NCBI GenBank assembly: GCA_937141995.1 | Contig: CAKZQX010001034.1 | Coordinates: 1-6,099, forward strand | Length of the DNA stretch: 6,099 bases | Reading direction: 5' to 3' | Source: an uncultured Chloroflexaceae bacterium | Lineage (GTDB): Bacteria; Chloroflexota; Chloroflexia; Chloroflexales; Chloroflexaceae | Shown here: positions 1-5,612 of the stretch, in pieces | Layout of the letters: each line of letters opens with the position of its first letter | Position numbering within the stretch: the first letter of the stretch is position 1 | Translations under genes and position numbers: made by a program | Notes under the pieces: generated by a model | What the model was told of the DNA's origin: nothing | The model's database searches: none | Seen by the model: the letters and a program-made list of their open reading frames with translations, nothing else

Positions 1-13
1 TGGCTTCCATCTG

Positions 14-53
14 GTCAAACGTCCGGTTTGAACGCCCACCGCGTAAGTTCTGT
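14..53 (+). repeat. Fragment of the dispersed intergenic repeat (P and R modules)
   Basis: A small hairpin (TCAAAC at 15-20, GTTTGA at 26-31, 5-nt loop) resembles the inverted-repeat core of the P module seen at 3389-3411. It is followed at 38-53 by a 16-mer starting ACCGCGTAAGTT that matches 3346-3361 at 15 of 16 positions. Related 16-mers occur at 915-930 and 5885-5900. The module order differs from the other loci, so this looks like a rearranged or partial copy. Confidence 0.4.
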
Positions 54-117
54 AAGATATAACATTGGTCCCAGAATAAGGTCCGCAAGGATCAAGATAC
101 AGCATGTGGAGGGGATC

Positions 118-388
118 ATAGCAAAAAAGCGACAGCGCCCCGTGCCGAGTTTAAGTTTTGTATTGCCCTCGAAGCGCTGAAAGGACAGAAGACATTCAGC
201 CAGTTGTCCAGTGAATACAAGGTGCATCTGACCAGATCACTCAGCAGGCAAAGCAACAGTGGTAGTGATCTGTTTGGTTGGCAATGCGCGCAACCAGCAG
301 GCGTACATCGTCCACGACGCTGAACTCTTTGAACAGATTTGGTTGGCTTCAGAGGGATCTGGCTGAAAAAGTCACCAACCACCGGAAG
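118..388 (+). pseudogene. Decayed IS3-family transposase OrfA remnant
   Basis: Translated across shifting frames, this stretch reads like the helix-turn-helix OrfA of IS3-family elements. Bases 150-233 give FKFCIALEALKGQKTFSQLS then SEYKVHLT, matching the usual 'EFK..VALEALKG.KT..EL...Y.VHP' start. Bases 236-259 give ITQ..KQQ, the position of the 'QITQWK' motif. Bases 261-278 give GSDLFG. Bases about 313-339 and 341-370 give AELFEQI and then GWLQRDLAEK, matching the leucine-zipper end of OrfA. Joining these needs indels near 148, 234, 260, 280-298 and 340, so no functional protein is possible. I see no recognisable OrfB (DDE catalytic subunit) downstream and no convincing terminal inverted repeats. 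The identification is from recalled family patterns; the frame-jumping is directly visible. Confidence 0.62.
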
Positions 389-789
389 GTAGCACTATGC
401 ACTGTCAAGCGCTTCTTACCCTTCTTTAACGGTGCCTTCGTAGCAACCAGGGGGGGCTGGGCAACACCGAATGGCTTGAAGTGCAACAACCTTTGTTGAT
501 TTCCGCTCGCGACGCAGTTCATATAAGGTTTCAGCATGGCTATTGTAGTGTACATTATGTATATTACATTATGAAATGGGCTCCGCCACACTTTATTATG
601 GCGGATATTCGAGCGTATCCTGCCTATCACCGTTAGCCATGCAAACGACACCGCACGGCAATGCGGAAAAGCCGTGTGAATAATCACCATCCATTGCTGT
701 CATCGCATGATCGCCCTGCGCCCATCATCCAGTACGCGCTCCCAATGGAGCACACAGTCCGTACCGCATAAGAAGACAGAAAAAGACAC
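389..789. other. Non-coding stretch with small hairpins and a short direct repeat
   Basis: No credible gene is seen here on either strand. Present are a 9-bp direct repeat TACATTATG (551-559 and 565-573), a 7-bp stem-loop (TCCGCCA 582-588, TGGCGGA 599-605) and two mutually exclusive small stems around 651-676 (CCGCA/TGCGG and CACGGC/GCCGTG). Bases 430-469 loosely resemble 3579-3632 (see that entry). Confidence 0.5.
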
Positions 790-940
790 ATGCAGCAGAT
801 AATAAACCTCTTCGCTCATAGGTTCGCCACAAAAAGTGTAGCAGAGTCCATTTTTGCGAAAAAAGCATAGAATCTTCTGCCTTGCCGGAGGCGAAATTCC
901 CTGTCGGGTCAGTGACTGCGTACATCGCGTTATTTAACAG
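790..940 (+). repeat. Decayed copy of the nested-palindrome repeat
   Basis: The right half (881-940) aligns with the R module at 3313-3376 and 5852-5908: TGCCGGAGGCG, then a CTGTCGGGTC-like segment, then the ACTGCGTACATCGCGT 16-mer, then GTTATTTAACA in place of TTATTGACA. Inside is a damaged AT-rich hairpin: TTCGC 823-827 with GCGAA 856-860, AAAAA 831-835 with TTTTT 851-855, TG 837-838 with CA 849-850, bulges CAC and G, and a 10-nt loop. The expected outer left arm is only weakly recognisable (GCAGCAG at 792-798). The centre of the inner hairpin (841.5) is close to the centre of the degenerate outer pair. Confidence 0.5.
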
Positions 941-943
941 CTT

Positions 944-1261
944 ATGAGGTGGGATATGATGGTGTTGAAAGAGATACCCTGGTATCAGGAGATTATTCGG
1001 AGAGGAGAGCAACGGGAGCGGGTGCGGATGCTGCTGTACATTCTGCAAGAGCGGGTTACAACTACGCCGTCGGATTTGCCGGGTTATCTTGCAGGGTTGG
1101 ATATGCCTACACTGGATGGCCTGAGGGACGTGGCTATGACGGTATCGTCGTTGGATGCATTTTCGCAGGCGGTCGTGCAACATACCGCCCCTGAACAGGC
1201 CGACAAAGATCATAGTGCCGGCTTCAGGCGAATGCTGCTAAGTTTTCGTATAGCGCATTAG
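944..1261 (+). pseudogene. Truncated Rpn/PD-(D/E)XK-type putative transposase, C-terminal tail only
   Basis: The frame encodes at most 105 residues. Its core (IPWYQEIIRRGEQRERVRML, then LLYILQERV, then a helical stretch ending VSSLDAF) resembles the C-terminal region of Rpn-type or DUF4351/DUF2887-like putative transposases, where a charged helix such as 'YQEI..EGE..GER' leads into a small helical tail. Those proteins usually have a nuclease domain of well over 150 residues before this point. Here there is none, and an in-frame TAA at 935-937 closes the frame. The upstream DNA is the dispersed repeat. ATG at 944 opens the longest frame, but ATG 959 (or 956) is better placed after the AGGTGGG at 947-953. 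The last 16 or so residues are encoded by the left arm of the inverted repeat starting at 1215, so the natural C-terminus may also be altered. It could be a small expressed protein, but a fragment is more likely. The family assignment is moderate. Confidence 0.5.
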
Positions 1262-1298
1262 GACGCCGTCGAGACGGAGTATCAGCTCCACCATGGGT

Positions 1299-1354
1299 GC
1301 CATCGGGGCACATCTCGCACCTGTCGGGGCGCATCTCGCATCCGTCGGGGCACC
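1299..1354. repeat. 21-bp tandem repeat, about 2.6 units
   Basis: Units are 1299-1319, 1320-1340 and a partial 1341-1354, with the shared core TCGGGGC(A/G)CATCTCGCA. The repeat sits in the central loop of the 1215-1464 inverted repeat. Read on the minus strand in one frame it gives the heptads CPDGCEM/RPDRCEM. No ribosome binding site or family supports a protein there, so I treat it as a DNA repeat. Confidence 0.7.
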
Positions 1355-1419
1355 GTTGTACTCCGTCTGACAGGTGTTTGCAGCGTCCTGATGAGACATC
1401 ACAGAATCTTAGCAGCATT

Positions 1420-1460
1420 CGGCTTCAGGCAGTCGTGCTTCCATACCCTGCCTGAAGCCG
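1420..1460. terminator. 13-bp stem-loop downstream of the minus-strand gene
   Basis: CGGCTTCAGGCAG (1420-1432) pairs perfectly with CTGCCTGAAGCCG (1448-1460) around a 15-nt loop. It lies about 75 bp beyond the stop of the minus-strand gene at 1538-2959 and could end its transcript. There is no T-run directly after the stem on that strand, so it is not a classical intrinsic terminator. It is also part of the right arm of the foldback element. Confidence 0.35.
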
Positions 1461-1537
1461 GCACTCCCTCGGGACAGGCAGTAGACACGCAGAAGCGCGT
1501 CCCTACCACAAAAAACCTGTTCCCTGTCCCCTAGATG

Positions 1538-2959
1538 TTACTCTACCGGCACCCACCTGGCATCGTCAAACCAGATGGCATGCTGCGTCTCCGGAGCGGT
1601 ATTGGTCAACTGTACCGAGCCGGCGTCGCCCTGGGCAAAGGGAAAGCGGCCCAGATGTACCCATCCCGTCTGCCCGGCCTGATTTATGACGACAACACTA
1701 CTCCCGTCGCGGTGCTGTACCCGATAGCGGGCCTGCGTAGTGATCGGGTAGCGGTTCGCGCAGACCGGAACATGCACAAAGAGATCATAGGTTGCCTCGG
1801 CGGTCAGGGTTGGTTGCCAGCGGGCGGTATGCTTGCTCTGGCGCGGGTCGGGTGTAGTTGGCGCCCAGAAGGCATGCTCGCCTGCGCCACAGCCGTCCGG
1901 ACTGTGATGCCAGAGCGCCTGGCTCAGATGAAATGCCGGTCCTTCATTGTCCACGACGACTTCGGTGGCGGCGGGTGGCGGTGGCTCGGCCTGGGGATCG
2001 CGTCCCTGCCAGAGGAAGGTAACTTCAACCACGGCGCGGTCGCCATTGATCCCCAACTCGTCCCACCAGACCCCGTCGCCAACATCGATAGCGGTTGGAA
2101 AGCGCACATAGCCCTTCTCCGCATAGCCCCCGTTATGTTTGTCAAAGTAAGCGGCATGGTCCTGCGGCCAGCCCCGGCGCAGTTCGGGAAAGCGCTCGCG
2201 CTGCATTGACCAGTAGTCATCGCGGGTGTTCCAGGGACCGACATCCCACACGGGAGCAACAGCGCTGCGCCCGTTGTAGGTAATGCGTACCTGGTATTCA
2301 TAGCCATTTCGACTTGAGAGGGAATTCCACGAGGGCAGCGACACAAAATGATCGCGCGGGCGAATGATATGCCCGTTGGCTGTTCGTCCCCCAACCATGC
2401 CCATGCGGGTGGCATGCACCTGGAATGTTGGCGCGACTTCGTCGGCCATGGCGTGGTAGCGGGCCGGTCCTGCCACCGGCTTCAATTGGACCGAACGCAC
2501 AACCGGACCGGCGGTAGCACTGCCAAGCAAAATGGCGCGGTATTGCGCCATGTGAGCGGCCTGCTGCAAGGTGACTGTGGCTCCGTTTGCCGGATCGGTT
2601 TCCCAGGCCGTCCAGCGCTGCCCGTCGCTACTGGTTCGCACGGCAATTCGTACCGCACTACCGACGGGTACCGTGGCATCATAGTTGACCTGCAGGTCGA
2701 ACGTTGCGGCGGGAAACGTCTGTACCGGTGAGATGTAGAACCCATACCGGCCGAATGACGACTCAACTGCCGGTGGCGGCGGTGCAGCGACCGACAGTTC
2801 CAGCGAACCATCCGCCGCGATCTGCACTCCATCGTGCACCCCAGCGGAGGAGGCTTGCGCCGACGTGGGCGCAGAAGAGGCTACATACTGCGCACTCAGC
2901 GCCACGCAGATGGTGGCGAGAAAGAAGCGCATCCAGCAAGAATGCAGTGTCGTACGCAT
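1538..2959 (-). CDS. Secreted protein: beta-sandwich, double-psi-barrel-like and golvesin-C-terminal-like domains
   Basis: The 473-residue product has an N-terminal signal sequence (Arg2 and Arg11, hydrophobic FFLATICVAL core at 12-21, likely signal peptidase I cleavage near AQA-36), so it is probably exported. Residues about 65-162 look like a beta-sandwich with the 'RTSSDGQRWTAWE' pattern common in exported wall-associated proteins. Residues about 180-315 recall the RlpA-type double-psi beta-barrel: GRTANG 191-196, LP 208-209, NGRS 229-232, and WDVGPWN 238-244. The Glu after TANG that serves catalysis in RlpA lytic transglycosylases appears to be His197, so that activity is not supported. 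Residues about 332-473 match the golvesin/Xly-type C-terminal fold (VVVDNEGPAF 334-343; W433-LG-F; closing DDARWV), thought to bind polymers. Only two cysteines remain after processing, 357 and 400, a plausible disulfide. ATG 2959 is chosen because AGGAGG lies 11 nt upstream; Met10 is an alternative. The exact substrate is unknown. Confidence 0.88.
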   Translation of the reverse strand: MRTTLHSCWMRFFLATICVALSAQYVASSAPTSAQASSAGVHDGVQIAADGSLELSVAAPPPPAVESSFGRYGFYISPVQTFPAATFDLQVNYDATVPVGSAVRIAVRTSSDGQRWTAWETDPANGATVTLQQAAHMAQYRAILLGSATAGPVVRSVQLKPVAGPARYHAMADEVAPTFQVHATRMGMVGGRTANGHIIRPRDHFVSLPSWNSLSSRNGYEYQVRITYNGRSAVAPVWDVGPWNTRDDYWSMQRERFPELRRGWPQDHAAYFDKHNGGYAEKGYVRFPTAIDVGDGVWWDELGINGDRAVVEVTFLWQGRDPQAEPPPPAATEVVVDNEGPAFHLSQALWHHSPDGCGAGEHAFWAPTTPDPRQSKHTARWQPTLTAEATYDLFVHVPVCANRYPITTQARYRVQHRDGSSVVVINQAGQTGWVHLGRFPFAQGDAGSVQLTNTAPETQHAIWFDDARWVPVE

Positions 2960-2976
2960 AGGTCACGTGACCTCCT
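2960..2976 (-). promoter_or_regulatory. Ribosome binding site inside a perfect 14-bp palindrome
   Basis: On the minus strand AGGAGG (2971-2976) precedes the ATG by 11 nt. Bases 2960-2973 form a perfect palindrome, AGGTCACGTGACCT, ending immediately before the start codon. In RNA it can fold as a 5-bp stem with an ACGU loop that would hide half of the Shine-Dalgarno; as DNA it has the form of a dimeric repressor operator. The sequence is seen directly; either regulatory role is an inference. Confidence 0.6.
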
Positions 2977-3000
2977 GTGCTACAAACATGGTAGACATAG

Positions 3001-3016
3001 GTTGCTCCGTGGCAAC
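3001..3016 (-). promoter_or_regulatory. Small 5'-leader hairpin of the secreted-protein gene
   Basis: GTTGC (3001-3005) and GCAAC (3012-3016) enclose a 6-nt loop. It lies between the predicted transcription start (about 3016-3018) and the ribosome binding site, so it would form at the very 5' end of the transcript. It might stabilise the message. Confidence 0.3.
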
Positions 3017-3023
3017 GGCGGGT

Positions 3024-3032
3024 ATTATACCA
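3024..3032 (-). promoter_or_regulatory. Extended -10 promoter for the secreted-protein gene
   Basis: Read on the minus strand, TGG-TATAAT gives a perfect -10 hexamer (3024-3029) with the TGN extension (3030-3032), about 65 bp upstream of the ATG. No good -35 lies at 16-18 bp; the corresponding bases are in a T-rich run. An extended -10 can work without one. The predicted start near 3017 leaves a leader of roughly 57 nt. Confidence 0.55.
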
Positions 3033-3158
3033 CACTATCTGAAAAAAAAGTGAGAATTGAATGAGAATCACCTGAAGCGTTCAACATATGAACATTTGAG
3101 CATCTTCTGAATAGACGAGCGTCTTATGGTATGCCGCATAGTTACAGCGGAGTTCAGC

Positions 3159-3212
3159 TATTGACACACGTTACACGGGGGTTCATCAAACCGAGCGTTT
3201 CACCCGGTGAAC
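3159..3212 (+). repeat. P module of the dispersed repeat, first copy
   Basis: TATTGACACACGTTAC at 3159-3174 recurs exactly at 3362-3377, and the following 40 or so bases align with gaps (ATCAAACC, GCGTTT, ACCCGGT/ACCGGGT). Each copy carries a perfect -35-like TTGACA (here 3161-3166), but no matching -10 is seen 16-18 bp downstream. A weaker relative, TATTGACA, lies at 3494-3501. Confidence 0.7.
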
Positions 3213-3219
3213 GGCAGAA

Positions 3220-3325
3220 TCGCCTGCGGCAGCATGGTACTTCTTTTTTCTTTTTCCCGAAAATTTAGCTCAAGGAGCTAAATTTTCGGGAAAAAGAACG
3301 GTCGGTTCCGCTCTGCCGGAGGCGA
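3220..3325. repeat. Nested concentric palindrome, filled form 1
   Basis: The outer stem TCGCCTGCGGCAG (3220-3232) pairs with CTGCCGGAGGCGA (3313-3325) at 12 of 13 positions. Within it lies a perfect 24-bp AT-rich hairpin: arms 3248-3271 and 3275-3298, 3-nt loop AAG. The midpoints of the outer and inner stems differ by only half a base, and the spacers between them are 15 and 14 nt. The outer arms are the conserved part of the family; the inner arms share no sequence with those at 5993-6037. Confidence 0.85.
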
Positions 3326-3361
3326 AATTTTCTTTCGGGTTTGTGACCGCGTAAGTTGTGT
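3306..3361 (+). repeat. R module of the dispersed repeat
   Basis: It runs from the TTCCGCTCTGCCGGAGGCGA end of the outer stem through TTTCGGGTTTGTGACC to the 16-mer ACCGCGTAAGTTGTGT (3346-3361). It aligns with 877-930 and 5846-5900. In this copy the P module follows directly, giving the recurring order outer-stem right arm, R, P, outer-stem left arm. Confidence 0.65.
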
Positions 3362-3416
3362 TATTGACACACGTTACCCGGTAACTGATCAAACCCGGCG
3401 TTTAACCGGGTGCAAC
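3362..3416 (+). repeat. P module of the dispersed repeat, second copy
   Basis: This copy is identical to 3159-3174 over its first 16 bp, at a 203-bp offset. It contains TTGACA (3364-3369), the near-palindrome GTTACCCGGTAAC (3373-3385) and a 7-bp inverted repeat ACCCGGT 3376-3382 / ACCGGGT 3405-3411. Confidence 0.7.
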
Positions 3417-3423
3417 ACACACA

Positions 3424-3458
3424 GCGCCTGCGGCAGTATGGTATCCTGCCGCAGGCGC
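3424..3458. repeat. Empty form of the palindrome: perfect 13-bp GC stem
   Basis: GCGCCTGCGGCAG (3424-3436) pairs perfectly with CTGCCGCAGGCGC (3446-3458) around a 9-nt loop, TATGGTATC. The left arm matches the outer arms at 3220-3232 and 5962-5974, but no AT-rich hairpin is present. It could also act as a factor-independent barrier to transcription coming from either side. Confidence 0.8.
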
Positions 3459-3786
3459 GAGGTATCCGCTCATATGGGCCGCGTAGCGCGTGCTATTGAC
3501 AGTTCGATAATCGTATGGTATCCATGCTTGGGCAGCATACGGTAACATATCGTTCATTCCTGTTTTCGTTGGCAGCGGCGGTGCCTGTCGGCAACCCTGA
3601 TTGTTGCGCTACGCGGGGACTGGGGAACACCAACCCGGGTCTGTCTATCTGTCGTGTGGGGGTTCTCCGTGACAAAACGCCGCGTCAGAAATGCATTTGC
3701 ACATGCTCCAGTCCGGGCGCGGAAGTTATACGAAAAGGCGCATTCGCTACATGCTTATACGCATGGATTTTTATTTCTTATCATCG
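3459..3786 (+). other. Leader region of the AGPS-like gene; no gene seen
   Basis: Reading frames here lack ribosome binding sites and family resemblance. A TTGACA at 3496-3501 has only a weak TATCCA at 17 bp. Bases 3579-3632 loosely resemble 430-469: both begin CGGTGCCT, contain GCAACC, and end in a G-rich run followed by AACACC; the second copy is about 14 bases longer. The bases just before the gene are AT-rich, but I cannot place a convincing promoter. Confidence 0.4.
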
Positions 3787-3792
3787 AAGAGG
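3787..3792 (+). promoter_or_regulatory. Ribosome binding site of the AGPS-like gene
   Basis: AAGAGG lies 9 nt before the ATG at 3802 and supports that start. The first coding residues soon enter the conserved N-terminal block of the family (WGFADTK at residues 22-28), so the start cannot be much later. Confidence 0.6.
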
Positions 3793-3801
3793 TAGTCCGT
3801 T

Positions 3802-5574
3802 ATGGCTGATAAATCGTTGAGTAGAGTTGCAGCAAATCTGGATAATACCCCATGGGACCATAAGTGGGGATTTGCCGATACCAAAATGCTGATCAAAGAA
3901 GATCGGTCAGTGTTTATGACCGGCAGTCGCTATGCGTTGTCAGGGTTTGATATGCCGGAACTTCTACCGTTTATTGAAAAGACCCTGGGCATTACGATCG
4001 ATCTGCACGATATTAAAGCGGAATGCCCGGAAAAACCCGTTCCGCCGCCAATCAAAAATGAGCGGTTCTGCCGGGCCGTTGCGCGTATCTTCGCCGAGTC
4101 GCGCTATACCTTCGATGCCCGTGAGCGGCTTCTGCATAGCCACGGCCAGACAACGGCGGAAGAGGTCTACAAGGTACTCTACTCGCGCCTGGAACGTGTG
4201 GCGGATATGGTCTTCTTCTGCGAGTCGGAGGAGGATGCCGTCAAACTGGTTGCGCTGGCACGCGAGCATAATGTCTGCCTGGTGCCCTACGGTGGTGGAA
4301 CCAGTGTGAGTTGTGCGCTCAAACTGCCGGCAAATGAGCGGCGCATGATTGTCTCGATTGATATGCGCCGGATGAATACAATCGAGTGGATCGACCGGGA
4401 GAATTTTCGCGCCTGCGTGCAGGCCGGCATTACCGGCAGCGACCTGGAGGCGGAACTGGAACGCGAGGGCTTTACCAGCGGCCATGAGCCGGACAGCATA
4501 GAGCTATCAACCCTGGGTGGTTGGGTCGCCACCAATGCCAGTGGCATGAAGAAGAATCGCTACGGCAATATTGAAGACATTGTCGAGAATGTAACCATGA
4601 TTACCCCACAGGGCATTGTGGAGCAGATTGATGCGATGCCGCGTATGGCGATGGGTATACAGCCGCAGCATCTGCTCTTTGGCAGTGAGGGTACGCTGGG
4701 GTTGATTACCAAAGCGGTGATTAAAATTCACAAACTGCCCCAGACCAAGAAGTATGGCTCGATTGTCTTTCCCAACTTCAAGCGGGGTGTCGATTGCCTC
4801 TACGAACTGCGGCGCGCAAATATTATCCCCGCGAGTATTCGCCTGCTGGACAATATCCAGTTCCGTTTCGGCATGGTGCTCAAGCCGCGCCCTACCTCAA
4901 AAGATGCGTTGATCTCAAAGCTGCAGAAATTTTACCTCTCCTCGATGAAACATTTTGATTTCAACGAAATGGTTGGCGCAACTATTGTGATGGAGGGCAC
5001 GGCGGAAGAGGTCGCCTACCAGGAGAAGAATATTTACCGCATTGCCAAGAAGTATGGCGGTATTCCCGGCGGTGAGCACAACGGTAAGCGTGGGTATATG
5101 CTGACCTACGCAATTGCCTCTATTCGTGATTTTCTGGCGGCGTACCATATCACCGGCGAGACCTACGAAACCACTGTCCCATGGAACAAGATCCACGAGG
5201 TGTGCGACGCGGTCGCGCAGCGCGGTCGGGAGTTGCACGAGGCGTACGGTCTGCCCGGACGACCCTACATTTCACCACGAGTTACGCAATTGTACCATAC
5301 CGGCGTCTGTATCTACTTTACCCATGGGTTTTCCACCCAGGGTATTGAAGCTCCCGACGAGATCCTGAGCAAGATTGATCATATCTTGCGCGAGACGATT
5401 ATGGAGCATGGTGGCTCGATTTCGCATCACCACGGGGTAGGCAAGCTGCGCAAGGATTTTCTGTCGAAGACGATCTCCCCGGCGAGTATCTGTCTGCTGC
5501 AAGATGTGAAGAGGGTGAGCGATCCGCAGAATATCTTTGGTATTCGTAACAATGTATTCGCGGATGGGGAATAG
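3802..5574 (+). CDS. Alkylglycerone-phosphate synthase homologue (FAD-dependent, ether-lipid synthesis)
   Basis: The 590-residue protein is a vanillyl-alcohol-oxidase-type flavoprotein. By homology it should exchange the acyl chain of acyl-dihydroxyacetone phosphate for a fatty alcohol, making the ether bond of alkyl lipids. It follows the eukaryotic enzyme from end to end: N-terminal block WGFADTK (22-28) to LSGFDMPELL (46-55); FAD-binding VPYGGGTSVS (161-170), SGHEPDS (226-232), GGWVATNASGMKKNRYG (239-255) and FGSEGTLG (293-300); then the cap domain and C-terminal HHHGVGKLRKDF (542-553) and DPQNIFG (574-580). Residues aligning with functionally important ones in the human enzyme, as I recall it, are all present: Arg347, Arg442, Cys503, Tyr505 and His542-544. 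The peroxisomal presequence is absent, as expected in a bacterium, and no membrane segment is seen. It appears monocistronic, with tandem stops TAG-TAA. No acyltransferase or reductase partner is nearby. A related FAD-linked oxidase with another substrate is the main alternative. Confidence 0.92.
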   Translation: MADKSLSRVAANLDNTPWDHKWGFADTKMLIKEDRSVFMTGSRYALSGFDMPELLPFIEKTLGITIDLHDIKAECPEKPVPPPIKNERFCRAVARIFAESRYTFDARERLLHSHGQTTAEEVYKVLYSRLERVADMVFFCESEEDAVKLVALAREHNVCLVPYGGGTSVSCALKLPANERRMIVSIDMRRMNTIEWIDRENFRACVQAGITGSDLEAELEREGFTSGHEPDSIELSTLGGWVATNASGMKKNRYGNIEDIVENVTMITPQGIVEQIDAMPRMAMGIQPQHLLFGSEGTLGLITKAVIKIHKLPQTKKYGSIVFPNFKRGVDCLYELRRANIIPASIRLLDNIQFRFGMVLKPRPTSKDALISKLQKFYLSSMKHFDFNEMVGATIVMEGTAEEVAYQEKNIYRIAKKYGGIPGGEHNGKRGYMLTYAIASIRDFLAAYHITGETYETTVPWNKIHEVCDAVAQRGRELHEAYGLPGRPYISPRVTQLYHTGVCIYFTHGFSTQGIEAPDEILSKIDHILRETIMEHGGSISHHHGVGKLRKDFLSKTISPASICLLQDVKRVSDPQNIFGIRNNVFADGE

Positions 5575-5612
5575 TAAGAACGCGGGTTCATAAACATTAA
5601 TGATCAGGAAAC

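Larger units (their letters stand above)
1215..1464. repeat. Interrupted inverted repeat (foldback element), 250 bp
   Basis: The 28-nt left arm at 1215-1242 is found in reverse complement on the right, split in two: 1408-1421 (14 nt exact) and 1451-1464 (14 nt exact), separated by 29 nt. Two further nested pairs support a foldback: AGGACGC 1260-1266 with GCGTCCT 1383-1389, and AGACGGAGTA 1272-1281 with TACTCCGTCT 1359-1368. The centre holds 21-bp tandem repeats. The left arm overlaps the end of the Rpn-like frame. No transposase is encoded inside, so it would be non-autonomous if mobile. Confidence 0.6.

Noticed and set aside
725..1213. 162-codon minus-strand frame
   Set aside because: Its similarity to another minus-strand frame at 5761-6093 comes only from both crossing the dispersed R module; it also runs antisense to the Rpn-like fragment.
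1535..2209. 224-codon plus-strand open frame
   Set aside because: It lies entirely antisense to the well-supported secreted-protein gene, has no ribosome binding site and resembles no family; it is a GC-driven shadow.
3220..3325. Integron attC site or REP/RAYT element
   Set aside because: No attC core (GTTRRRY) or integrase is present, and the perfect inner hairpin lacks the GTAG-type foot of REP elements; no RAYT transposase is in the window.
3159..3458. Possible CRISPR array
   Set aside because: The repeats are long, modular and divergent and the intervals are not spacer-like; there is no regular 28-37 bp repeat with unique 30-40 bp spacers and no cas gene.
3515..3820. 101-codon plus-strand frame overlapping the start of the AGPS-like gene
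   Set aside because: No ribosome binding site, composition is cysteine-rich and irregular, and it runs through repeat-like DNA before overlapping the real gene in another frame.
3964..4485. 173-codon minus-strand frame
   Set aside because: Antisense shadow inside the AGPS-like gene, with no signals of its own.
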